64,000 nucleotides of DNA from Mycobacterium sp. 3519A (GTDB lineage: Bacteria > Actinomycetota > Actinomycetes > Mycobacteriales > Mycobacteriaceae). The stretch spans positions 1,594,015 to 1,658,014 of the forward strand of contig NZ_OESG01000014.1 of assembly GCF_900240945.1 (NCBI RefSeq), in the 5' to 3' direction. This document shows, piece by piece, positions 17,725-26,396 of this stretch. The position numbers were made by a program, and so were the translations under genes. Each line of letters opens with the position of its first letter. The stretch's first letter is position 1. The notes under the pieces are model-generated. The model was not told the origin of the DNA. It worked only from the letters and a program-made list of their open reading frames with translations, and ran no database searches.

Positions 17725-19722
17725 GTGACTGCCACTTCAGAGATCCCAGACACCGCGGTAAGCCAGCCACCCGACGACTTCCATTACGCGCCAGCGCAAT
17801 CCGGTAAGTCCCGGTGGCGCGACCGCAGAGTTGCCGCTGTGCTGCTGCCGCCCATCGGAGCGGTCCTGCTCTCGCTGTCCTTTCATCATGCCGCGGGTTT
17901 GACCCAGCCCGACCAATTACAGTTCGCGCTTTTCTGGGCGGGGTTTCTGGCGGGTATGCTGCCGCTGGTCGCTCTTGCCTGCGCCATCCACATCGACGGT
18001 GCGACGCGGACGTGGGCGCTCGCGGGTATCGGCTTCTTCGGAATGGTTCCGCGCCTTCTGCAGCCCGGCCCGGCAGGGCCCGACGAGTTCGCGCATACAC
18101 GGCAGGCATTGGAGGCGTTTCTTGCCGGCGACGTCGGCCACACCAATTACCTGCTGCCGATCACCAAGGAATTCCCCGGCCTGCATCAAGCGGCCGGTGC
18201 TTTCGCCCGGTTGACGGGACTGTCGCTCTGGCCTGCCGCGCTCATCGTGATCGTGCTCGCACACATTCTGTCGGTGCTCGCGATCTATCAACTGGTCCGT
18301 ATGGTGGGTGCGCCCGCCAGGGGCGCTGCGGTCGGCGCTGTTGTGTACACGCTCAATCCCTCTTGGCTGTACTTCAATTCGGTGTTCTCCTACGAGACAC
18401 TGGCACTGCCGTTGCTCATCTGGTGCTTGGCGGCAACCGTCGCGGCTAGTCGCGCATCGCACAAGCTCAACCGGCGCGCCTTCGCGATGGCGATGTTGTG
18501 CGTGGTCGTTCTGCCGGTCGTTCACCACTTGAGCACGACCATGCTTTTCCTCATCCTGATTCTGCTCGTCCTCGCGCGCCTGCTGCCGTTCGTCAGGCAG
18601 ACAGCGGCACAGGGACGGCGTGCGGAGGGTGAGCGATTCTGGCCTCTGGTCTTCATCCTGGGCGCTCTGGTGGTTTCGATCACCTTCTGGTGGTCGGGAC
18701 TGTCCAGCAGGCTCCTTGCTTACCTCGGCCCAGAACTGGCCCGCGGGTTCATGCAGCTGCAGAAGATGATGGACGGGGTGGGCCAGTCGTCCGGGCGACG
18801 CTCACTGTTTGCGAACTCCTTGAATCCCGGCTATGAGATCGTCTGCGGCTACCTGTTCCCATTCGTGTTGTTGGCGCTGTTCATGTGGTCCATGGCGGTG
18901 CTGTGGCGAAACCGGCGCCGGATCGGCTCGATGCCGTGGGCCTTCGCCGTGCTGGGCGCGATGTTCTTCGCGAGCCTGCCGCTGCTGATGACCGGCGGCG
19001 CGGAAGGGGCGCATCGGTCATGGGGATTCAGCTTCATCGGAATCGCGGTGGTGTGCGGTCTCGCGTGGTCCTTCGGTCACCAGCGCCAAGGCGACGAGGG
19101 TGCCGGTCGGTGGCGTCCGGTCCGCAGGGTGTTGGGCCGACCCGGCGTCGCGGTCGGTGTCATTGGGGTCCTGTTCACCGTGTTGGCCGTCGGAAGCGCG
19201 GCAGTGGGTGTCAAGGTCACGCATCGCTTCCCTGGCAGTGCTCTCGTGGGTGACGACGGCCGATCGGTGTCGAGAGACAGTGTGGCGGTTGCCGAATGGT
19301 TGGCGGCCAACGCGCCTGTCGACACCGCGGTGATGACGGATCGGTTCAGTTCGCTGGCGATTGGGTCGCTCGGTCGGATGGCCACGCTGCGTCCCAGTGC
19401 CTCGTTCCCGATCTGGGACTTCTACGCCAATCCCGCACCGATACGCCTGGAAGTCCTCAAGCAACTGTTCGACGCCAAAATCAGATACATCGTCGTTGAT
19501 TCCCGGATGGCGACCACGCGGCCTGTGCTCGGAATCTGGTTCACCCGAGAAGAGCCCGGCGCCCGCGGCAAGGACCCGTACCCGCAAGCGGCCATCGACC
19601 GGTTCAACTGTCTGCCCTGGCTGAACGCCGTTTACGCAGCCGGTCCGCTGACGGTCTACCAAGTGAACATCTTCACGTTGTATCGCACACGTGCCACTAG
19701 TTGTGAGGGAGCGGGCGCATGA
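17725..19722 (+). CDS. Large polytopic membrane protein, GT-C-like candidate
   Basis: The 665-residue protein has about a dozen predicted membrane helices and a soluble C-terminal domain of about 170 residues that should face outside. The first large loop after helix 3-4 contains GPAGPDEFAHTRQALEAF; an Asp-Glu pair in this place is where GT-C transferases keep their catalytic acid. That makes a lipid-linked-sugar-using glycosyltransferase likely, but a polymerase or ligase is also possible. It starts at a GTG 7 bases after the GT4 gene and overlaps the next ATG by 4 bases. Confidence 0.75.
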   Translation: MTATSEIPDTAVSQPPDDFHYAPAQSGKSRWRDRRVAAVLLPPIGAVLLSLSFHHAAGLTQPDQLQFALFWAGFLAGMLPLVALACAIHIDGATRTWALAGIGFFGMVPRLLQPGPAGPDEFAHTRQALEAFLAGDVGHTNYLLPITKEFPGLHQAAGAFARLTGLSLWPAALIVIVLAHILSVLAIYQLVRMVGAPARGAAVGAVVYTLNPSWLYFNSVFSYETLALPLLIWCLAATVAASRASHKLNRRAFAMAMLCVVVLPVVHHLSTTMLFLILILLVLARLLPFVRQTAAQGRRAEGERFWPLVFILGALVVSITFWWSGLSSRLLAYLGPELARGFMQLQKMMDGVGQSSGRRSLFANSLNPGYEIVCGYLFPFVLLALFMWSMAVLWRNRRRIGSMPWAFAVLGAMFFASLPLLMTGGAEGAHRSWGFSFIGIAVVCGLAWSFGHQRQGDEGAGRWRPVRRVLGRPGVAVGVIGVLFTVLAVGSAAVGVKVTHRFPGSALVGDDGRSVSRDSVAVAEWLAANAPVDTAVMTDRFSSLAIGSLGRMATLRPSASFPIWDFYANPAPIRLEVLKQLFDAKIRYIVVDSRMATTRPVLGIWFTREEPGARGKDPYPQAAIDRFNCLPWLNAVYAAGPLTVYQVNIFTLYRTRATSCEGAGA

Positions 19723-20831
19723 GCGATCTGACGACTCGCACCATCGACGCCGATACCGTCGCTACCGGCTACGACGACACGCCGGATCGGACGGCGCGGC
19801 TACGGCTGCTCATCGCGTCGGCTATCGGCGTCGCGTTGCTCTTCGTCGCCCATTGGCTTGCACCACAACAGGATTCGTTGGTAGCGGCACCGGCCGGTGC
19901 GGTCGGGTGGATTGCGGTGATCTGCGGAGTTGTCGGGGTCTGGTTGGTCCCGGGGCTGTGGATCTCTGCGGTGTTGGTGCGTCTCGGGGTCGGGCCGGTG
20001 GGATGGATCGGCACCCGGATCGCGACGACGCTCGCCTGGTATGCGGCAGTGGGTCCCGTCATACACCACGTCGGCAGGGCAACCGTGGTGACCACCCTCG
20101 GCATCCTCACTGTGACGACGGCAGCGACAGCCGCGGTTTCGCTCGGTGTCGCGTTCGGATTGTCGCAGCGGCCCACTGGACGGTGGCGGCGCTCCGTCGT
20201 TGCCGTGGTCGCCGGCGGCGGTTGTGCCCAGATCGCGCTGTGGGTTTCGCGGTTGTGGATCGACGAGGCGCCTTATATGCGCAACGTCGTCCTGGACGTG
20301 GTCATCGTGCTCGCCGGGGCGCTGCTGGTGGTCGCGGGGGCGCTGAGCAGTCCCCAACTGCCACCGAGAATGTCCGCCCGAGACATCCGGACCACCCTGA
20401 TTGCGCTGGCAGCCATCGCATTGACTGCCGTGGCGTTGACGGTGGTGAACGCGAACTGGTCGCCCGCACAACGCATGCCGTCGTCCTTCGCCGCCGAGCA
20501 GATCCCCGCGCCTGCAGGTGCCGACCTGGCGTTGTCCTTGACCGCACTCGGTCCAGATGGACCAGAAATGGTCCGGCGCGCTGATTTCAGTGCCTACGAC
20601 ATCACCGGTCGTCCTGTTCCCGTCGACACCCGGCTGGTACTGACTGACGGCACGGGAGAACGAGTGACGCTGCTTGTCGAGCTGCCGCGCAGCAGCCAGG
20701 CTCAGTTGTGCGGGCCCAAGCAGCTGGAGCTCGCCCGCACCGCCGGCGCGCCGATCAAACTGACCATGCGGGACAACGCGTCCGACATGACTCTGCAGGC
20801 GGTCATTCCGATCGGGTGGTGCACAGGATGA
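19719..20831 (+). CDS. Polytopic membrane protein with extracytoplasmic C-terminal domain, unknown
   Basis: The 370-residue protein has about seven hydrophobic helices (residues about 27-245). A soluble C-terminal domain of about 120 residues follows and has two cysteines (QAQLCGPKQL and IPIGWCTG). I do not recognise a family. Its start and stop both overlap neighbours by 4 bases (ATGA). That places it within the glycan operon, between the GT-C-like protein and the flippase, so a partner role in export or polymerisation is plausible. Confidence 0.7.
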   Translation: MSDLTTRTIDADTVATGYDDTPDRTARLRLLIASAIGVALLFVAHWLAPQQDSLVAAPAGAVGWIAVICGVVGVWLVPGLWISAVLVRLGVGPVGWIGTRIATTLAWYAAVGPVIHHVGRATVVTTLGILTVTTAATAAVSLGVAFGLSQRPTGRWRRSVVAVVAGGGCAQIALWVSRLWIDEAPYMRNVVLDVVIVLAGALLVVAGALSSPQLPPRMSARDIRTTLIALAAIALTAVALTVVNANWSPAQRMPSSFAAEQIPAPAGADLALSLTALGPDGPEMVRRADFSAYDITGRPVPVDTRLVLTDGTGERVTLLVELPRSSQAQLCGPKQLELARTAGAPIKLTMRDNASDMTLQAVIPIGWCTG

Positions 20832-22162
20832 CGACTACCCGTCCACGGACCACCCGAGGTATGGTGGCCAACAGCATCGCTCTTCTTGCGATGAACCACC
20901 TCACCTCGTTGCTCGGCTATGTGTTCTGGGTGATCTGCGCGCGCAGTGTCGACGCCGGGGTTGTCGGTGTCTCCAACACGGTGATCGGCGGGATGACGCT
21001 GGTCGGGATCGTGTCGGTCGCCGGATTCATACCGTTGCTTCCGCGGGTGCTGCCTGGTGCCAGCTCCGAAGAGCGTAATGGGCTGTGCAGCACCGCGTTT
21101 GTCGTCGCCGTCGTCATCTCGGGCGCGGCGGGCGCAGTGGGCGCGCTTGTGCTGCCGGACTCAGTGCAAGCTGCGCTCGGCACGGGATGCCTCGTCGCAC
21201 TGATGGTCGCGGGCTCGGTGGGCACCGCCCTGATGCTTGTGATCAACGGGGCGTTGCTCGGCGTTCGCCGGGCTGAGCTCTCGCTGGTCGGCAGCATCGT
21301 CGGTGCGTTGTCACGGCTGGCGGCCGTCGCAGTGTTTCTACCGTTGGCGGTGGTCACGGTCGGAGCCGACACCGATTCCGCGCGCGTGATTCTGTTCGGC
21401 TGGGTTGCTTCGCTGATGCTGAACTTCGTGCTGTCGCTGCGGCTGTTCGTGCGTGCGACGACGGACTTCCATTTCCGCCCCAGGCGCATCTGGCTGTCGC
21501 GACTACGACAACTGGTGCCGTGGGACTACGTCGCCACGATTGCGGTCAGGGCACCCTTCTATCTGGTGCCCATCATCGCCGCCGCGTACTTCCCGCCCGA
21601 CCAGGTCGCATACCTGTCGATGGCGGCGATGATCAGCACCGCGTTCTTCGCGGTGAACGCCGCGGTGTCCAACGCGCTGCTGGCAGACTGCGCCGACCGC
21701 CCGGATCGACTTCGATCACAAGCGCGCCGCGCCCTCGGGCTGATCGGCGTACTGCTGATCCCCGCGATGGCCATCACCTGCTTGCTGGCTCCGCAAATCC
21801 TTGGCATCTTCGGCGCGGATTACGCCGAGCACAGCACCCTGCTGGTGATCGGGTTGATGTCCACCCTCCCAGATGCGTTGGTGAACGTGGCCGTCGCAGT
21901 GCTGCGCGTGCAGCGCCGACTGAGGGCTGTCGCTGTCATCAGCGTGTCCGGAGCATCGATCGGCATCGGTGTGTCGGCGCTGCTGATGCCGCATCTCGGC
22001 ATCATCGGCGCGGCCTGGGCCGCGCTCGCCTCACCGACGGTCGTCGTCGCCGCGTTGGCTGCGATGGGCTTCTTTCGATGGCTGATCAACGTCCGCGCGG
22101 CGGCCAGCGCCGCCCGATTGCGCGCCAGCGTCATCGAGGAACCGGCGATGGGACTTCCATGA
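20828..22162 (+). CDS. Polysaccharide flippase (Wzx/MOP superfamily)
   Basis: This 444-residue protein has 12-14 predicted membrane helices and the overall pattern of MOP/PST exporters that flip lipid-linked oligosaccharides across the inner membrane. It begins MVANSIALLAMNHLTSLLGY. Characteristic spots are FWVICARSVDAGVVGVSNTV in the first helices and a positively charged loop near the middle (RPRRIWLSRLRQLVPWD). It is coupled to both neighbours by 4-base overlaps. A Wzx-type role fits the glycosyltransferases around it. Confidence 0.85.
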   Translation: MTTTRPRTTRGMVANSIALLAMNHLTSLLGYVFWVICARSVDAGVVGVSNTVIGGMTLVGIVSVAGFIPLLPRVLPGASSEERNGLCSTAFVVAVVISGAAGAVGALVLPDSVQAALGTGCLVALMVAGSVGTALMLVINGALLGVRRAELSLVGSIVGALSRLAAVAVFLPLAVVTVGADTDSARVILFGWVASLMLNFVLSLRLFVRATTDFHFRPRRIWLSRLRQLVPWDYVATIAVRAPFYLVPIIAAAYFPPDQVAYLSMAAMISTAFFAVNAAVSNALLADCADRPDRLRSQARRALGLIGVLLIPAMAITCLLAPQILGIFGADYAEHSTLLVIGLMSTLPDALVNVAVAVLRVQRRLRAVAVISVSGASIGIGVSALLMPHLGIIGAAWAALASPTVVVAALAAMGFFRWLINVRAAASAARLRASVIEEPAMGLP

Positions 22163-23496
22163 CTGGTCTGCGCATCCTGCACGCAACGGACACCTTCCTG
22201 CCGAACGTCGGCGGGCTCGAATTGTCCACTGCGGCATTGGCGCGCGCCCAAGCGAACCGGGGGCAGCCGGTCGCTGTGGCCACGCCCCGACATCCGCACG
22301 CACCCCGACGAGAAGATCTCGACGGTGTGCAGGTGCACCGGCTGCCGATGGCGATGGCGCACGTGCCGGGCGCCTACGCGGACCCCACCCACCTCTTCTT
22401 TCCACCGGTTCCGGATCCGTTGTTCACCCGCGGGTTCGCCAACCTCGTCAACGATTTCTCCCCGGACGTGATCCACGCCCGGGGATGGATTCTCTATAGC
22501 GTGCTGGGCGCCGCCCGACGCGCAGGCATCCCCGTGGTCGCGAGCGCGCATGATCACAGTCACGTCTGCGCCACGAAAATCATGTTGTACCACGGCCAGC
22601 ACCTCTGTTCGGGACCCGCGTTGGGCAAGTGCGTGAGCTGCGCGCGTTCCCACTACGGGCTCAAGGGAATTCCGCTGGCACTGGGGCTGCACCAGCTGGG
22701 TTCGAGGCGGCACCGTGAGGTCGCCGAATGGACGGCGATCTCGACCGCGCTCGCTGACCGTGGTACTGCGCCCCGGGTCGAGGACCACAGCGCAGTCACC
22801 GTGATACCGACGTTCATCGATGACGATCTGCTCGCGTTGGCCAGCGACGAGCGCACCGCGTGCCGTCCTGAATTCGTGCCTGCCACAGGGCCTTACCTGT
22901 TCTACGCGGGAGTGCTGGGGGCGTTCAAGGGTGTCGATGTACTGCTCGACGCGCACGCTCGACTGCGCGCCGATGGCCTGGACGTGCCGTTGGTGCTCGC
23001 AGGACTTCCGCGCGCCGACTATCGGGTACCGGACCAGCCGGGCGTGGTTGTCGTGCACAATGTCCCGCGGCCCGCGGTCATCGCGGCGTGGCGACATGCC
23101 GCGGTGGGTGTCGTGCCGAGTCTGGTGCCTGAAGGATTCGGCAGGGTGGCGGTGGAATGCCTTGCGGCAGCGACACCGTGTGTGGTCACTGCGCTCGGCG
23201 GTCTGCTGGACGTGGTCACCGACGGGGTCGACGGTCTGCACGTGCCGCCGGGCGACGCCGCGGCGCTGGCTCGCGCCATCCGAAAACTCCTAGCGGACGA
23301 GGGGCTGCGATCGCGGCTCGCCGCGGCAGGCCCCGCCAAGGCGGCCGGCTTCACGTTGTCACGGGTCCTGCCCCGACTCGACGAGGTGTACGGCCGGGCT
23401 GTCGACAATGGGCCGGCCGGTCGGGCGGCTGGACGGAAAGCACTGTCGCTCAGGCGAATGGCACAACCGGTTGGGAGCACGGGGGGTAGCCGATGA
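22159..23496 (+). CDS. Family 4 glycosyltransferase with N-terminal cysteine cluster
   Basis: The 445-residue GT-B protein starts LRILHATDTFLPNVGGLELS and has the GT4 donor-site motif SLVPEGFGRVAVECLAAATP with the E-x7-E pair. An insert at about 125-165 carries one His-Asp-His group and four cysteines (HDHSHVCATK, HLCSGPALGKCVSCARSH). This pattern occurs in a GT4 subgroup and may bind metal. Start and stop overlap neighbours by 4 bases. It is the third GT4 in the operon. Confidence 0.9.
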   Translation: MTGLRILHATDTFLPNVGGLELSTAALARAQANRGQPVAVATPRHPHAPRREDLDGVQVHRLPMAMAHVPGAYADPTHLFFPPVPDPLFTRGFANLVNDFSPDVIHARGWILYSVLGAARRAGIPVVASAHDHSHVCATKIMLYHGQHLCSGPALGKCVSCARSHYGLKGIPLALGLHQLGSRRHREVAEWTAISTALADRGTAPRVEDHSAVTVIPTFIDDDLLALASDERTACRPEFVPATGPYLFYAGVLGAFKGVDVLLDAHARLRADGLDVPLVLAGLPRADYRVPDQPGVVVVHNVPRPAVIAAWRHAAVGVVPSLVPEGFGRVAVECLAAATPCVVTALGGLLDVVTDGVDGLHVPPGDAAALARAIRKLLADEGLRSRLAAAGPAKAAGFTLSRVLPRLDEVYGRAVDNGPAGRAAGRKALSLRRMAQPVGSTGGSR

Positions 23497-24284
23497 CGAC
23501 TTCGACCACTGAAGGCTCGTCGAAGAGCGCTGATATGACGGCGATTCCGCTGGTGTTGATGTACCACTCGGTGTCGCCATACGACGAAGACCCGTTTGAG
23601 GTGACCATGACCCCGCAGCGGTTCGAGCGGCATATGCGCTGGCTGCGTAACCGAGGTCTGCGGGGCGTCTCGATGGCGGAGTTGCTCAACGCATCCGAAA
23701 AGGGCCATGCGCGTCGCATGGTGGGGCTGACCTTCGACGACGGCTACCAGGACTTCATCGACAACGCGATGCCGGTCCTTCAGAAGTACGGATTCTCCGC
23801 CACGATGTTCGTGCTCGCAGGACGGCTGGGTGGGGAGAACGAGTGGAGCAGGCCGGGACCGTGCAAGCCTCTGCTGACCGCCAGCCAGGTGCGCGAAATA
23901 GCAAGTGATGGAATCGAAGTCGCTTCCCATGGATTGGAACACGTGTCTCTGCTCAAGGCCGACGATGCGCAGTTGCGGGCCGAGACCGCGCGCAGCCGAA
24001 CTATTCTCGAAGAGCTGGTCGGCCAACCGGTAAGGGGATTCGCCTATCCGTACGGTGACTCGGATGCGCGGGTTGTCGCGGCGACGCAGGCCGCGGGCTA
24101 TCAGTACGCATGCGCGGTGACACCGTGGTCGGGTATCGGCCGCTACGCGATACCGCGAACCGCGGTCTTCGAACACGACACCTCATGGCGATTGGATGCG
24201 AAGCGGATGGTGTCGGCCGTGACCGTCGGCAACCGCTTCGGTGTGCGGCGATACCAGGGGGGTGAGCCATGCGCGTCGCGGTAG
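23493..24284 (+). CDS. NodB-type polysaccharide deacetylase, apparently cytosolic
   Basis: The 263-residue protein carries the carbohydrate esterase 4 motifs. The first is TFDDGYQDF with Asp82-Asp83, the second is SHGLEHVSL with His146 and His150, and a later FAYPYGDSD motif follows. These bind a metal and remove N- or O-acetyl groups from sugars. There is no signal peptide or membrane helix, so it may act on a lipid-linked intermediate on the cytoplasmic side. It overlaps the upstream gene by 4 bases and the downstream dehydrogenase gene by 16. Confidence 0.88.
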   Translation: MTTSTTEGSSKSADMTAIPLVLMYHSVSPYDEDPFEVTMTPQRFERHMRWLRNRGLRGVSMAELLNASEKGHARRMVGLTFDDGYQDFIDNAMPVLQKYGFSATMFVLAGRLGGENEWSRPGPCKPLLTASQVREIASDGIEVASHGLEHVSLLKADDAQLRAETARSRTILEELVGQPVRGFAYPYGDSDARVVAATQAAGYQYACAVTPWSGIGRYAIPRTAVFEHDTSWRLDAKRMVSAVTVGNRFGVRRYQGGEPCASR

Positions 24285-25525
24285 TCGGACAGGGATACGT
24301 CGGCCTGCCGCTGGCCGTGCGGGCCGCGCAGGTCGAGCACGACGTGATCGCATACGACATCGACGAGGCCAGGATCAAGCGGCTGCTTTCCGGCCAGTCC
24401 TACATCGAGGACATCAGCGACGCCGACCTCGGTGCTCTCCTCGAAGCGGGGACCCTGCATCCGTCGTGCGAGGCACGTGCGTGCGCAGGCTTCGACGTCG
24501 CGGTCATCGCCGTGCCCACGCCACTGCGGGAAGGCGTGCCGGATCTGCGCTACATCGAACAGGCTTCGCGCATGCTCGCCCGCTTCCTTCGGCCGGGGGC
24601 GACGGTCGTCGTGGAGTCGACAACGTATCCGGGTACCACCCAGGAATTGGTCGCGCCGATTCTCGAGGACGGTTCGGGCCTGGTCGCCGGTGTGGACTTT
24701 CATCTGGGCTACAGTCCCGAGCGCATCGATCCGGGCAACGCCACCTGGACCCTCATCAACACGCCGAAGATCGTGTCTGGCGTCGATGGGGCGTCGTTGG
24801 CGGCGGTCCAGTCGTTCTACGACACGCTGGTCGAGAAGACCATCGCCGTGAGCTCGCCGCGGGAGGCGGAGTTGGCCAAACTCCTGGAGAACACCTTCCG
24901 CCACGTCAACATCGCATTGGTCAACGAGGTCGCGATGTTCGCCCACGAACTCGGCATCGACGTGTGGGAGGCGATCGACGCCGCGTCCACGAAGCCGTTC
25001 GGGTTCATGCGGTTCACACCTGGCCCAGGGGTGGGCGGGCACTGTCTGCCGATCGATCCCTCGTATCTGTCGTGGCGCGTCGAGCGGGTACTCGGCCACA
25101 ACTTCCGCTTCGTCGAACTCGCCAACGACATCAACGGGCACATGCCCGATCATGTCGTGCACCGAATCGTGATGGGCCTCAACGCCAGACGCCGGGCCGT
25201 CAACGGTTCGCGCATCCTGCTACTGGGTTTGTCGTACAAGAAGAACACCGGAGACGCTCGCGAGTCGCCTGCGGTGCGCGTCGCCCAACTGCTGGTCGAG
25301 ATGGGCGCACAGGTGCACGGGGCCGATCCGTACATCGTCGAAGAGACCCCCGTGGACGGTCTGCTGTGTCGGGTCGACGTGACGCCCGAGGAGCTGGCGG
25401 CCGCCGATGCCGTCGTGCTGCTGGCCGACCACGACGAGTTCGATCTCGACGACATCGTCGCGCACGCGAGGTTCATTCTCGACTGTCGGCACCGGTTGAC
25501 CGGTCCTCATGTGGAGTACCTATGA
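24269..25525 (+). CDS. Nucleotide-sugar dehydrogenase (UDP-glucose/UDP-ManNAc type)
   Basis: The 418-residue enzyme is of the UDPGDH family and converts a nucleotide hexose to its uronic acid by two NAD-dependent oxidations. Visible are the Rossmann motif VGQGYVGLPLA (6-16), the KLLENTFR helix, and catalytic Cys259 in PGPGVGGHCLPIDPSYL. The C-terminal LGLSYKKNTGDARESPA is also present. The GHCLPIDP form is common in WecC-like enzymes. It implies that the glycan contains a uronic acid, so it is acidic. Confidence 0.9.
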   Translation: MRVAVVGQGYVGLPLAVRAAQVEHDVIAYDIDEARIKRLLSGQSYIEDISDADLGALLEAGTLHPSCEARACAGFDVAVIAVPTPLREGVPDLRYIEQASRMLARFLRPGATVVVESTTYPGTTQELVAPILEDGSGLVAGVDFHLGYSPERIDPGNATWTLINTPKIVSGVDGASLAAVQSFYDTLVEKTIAVSSPREAELAKLLENTFRHVNIALVNEVAMFAHELGIDVWEAIDAASTKPFGFMRFTPGPGVGGHCLPIDPSYLSWRVERVLGHNFRFVELANDINGHMPDHVVHRIVMGLNARRRAVNGSRILLLGLSYKKNTGDARESPAVRVAQLLVEMGAQVHGADPYIVEETPVDGLLCRVDVTPEELAAADAVVLLADHDEFDLDDIVAHARFILDCRHRLTGPHVEYL

Positions 25526-25526
25526 C

Positions 25527-26396
25527 ATGACCGACCTTCGCACCTCCACCGTCGAAGCCAAGCCCATCACCGATGCCGATACCTGGGCGGTGGCCGAATT
25601 CTTGCGGCGGGAAAGGTCACTGAAAATGTCAGTGGCCGACTGGCATCGGTACATGGTGACGCCGGGGCATTTCGAGCAACCCAACCACGGCTACCTGCTG
25701 CGTGAGAACGATCGTGTCGTCGGCGCGTATCTCGCCCTGTACTCCGAGCGGGTGATCGACGGCCGTCGCCATTCGATCTGCAACCTGGGGCTGTGGTGTG
25801 TCGCCCCGGAACATCGTGCGCATGGCCTTCGGCTGTTGAGGTCGTTACTTCGCCAGAAGGGATACACGTTCACGGATCTGACGCCGAACCAGAATGTCGT
25901 AGCGCTGAATTCTCGGGTCGGCTTCACCGAACTCGACACCACAACGGCTGTGGTCCCCAACATGCCGTGGCCGTTCCCTTCGAAGAAGGTGCGAGTGGTG
26001 GACGCACCCGACGAGATCGACGGATTGCTTCCGGAAAAGGAGCGATCGATCTATCGCGACCACGCCGCGACGGCGGTCCACCACGTCGTGCTCTCTAGCG
26101 AGAACCGGGCCTGCTACGTGATGTTTCGACGGGAACGGCGCAAGCGCATGCGCGTGTTCGCATCGATCCTCTATGTCAGCAACCCCGACCTCTTTCGGGA
26201 GTGCGCGTCGCACTTCTATCGATACTTGCTGCTGCGCCACAGGATCTGCGCGACGCTGGCCGAGATCAGGGTGGTCAAATACCGGCCGAAGTTGGCCGTG
26301 ACCGTAGCCGGCTGGCCGAAGATGTACCTCAGCGAGGATCTGCAGCCCGCCCAGATCGACTACCTCTACAGTGAATTGGTTTGCCGCTCATGGTGA
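25527..26396 (+). CDS. GNAT-like acyltransferase
   Basis: The 289-residue protein has an N-terminal GNAT-like part: substrate strands up to LGLWCVAPEHRAHGLRLLRS (acyl-CoA loop like) and FTDLTPNQNVVALNSRVGF. A second, less clear domain follows, with a basic stretch FRRERRKRMR. The ATG at 25527 is 1 base after the dehydrogenase stop, and the stop overlaps the next ATG by 7 bases. It could transfer an acyl or aminoacyl group to the glycan. The donor might be the acyl carrier protein of this operon rather than CoA; that is inference. Confidence 0.7.
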   Translation: MTDLRTSTVEAKPITDADTWAVAEFLRRERSLKMSVADWHRYMVTPGHFEQPNHGYLLRENDRVVGAYLALYSERVIDGRRHSICNLGLWCVAPEHRAHGLRLLRSLLRQKGYTFTDLTPNQNVVALNSRVGFTELDTTTAVVPNMPWPFPSKKVRVVDAPDEIDGLLPEKERSIYRDHAATAVHHVVLSSENRACYVMFRRERRKRMRVFASILYVSNPDLFRECASHFYRYLLLRHRICATLAEIRVVKYRPKLAVTVAGWPKMYLSEDLQPAQIDYLYSELVCRSW

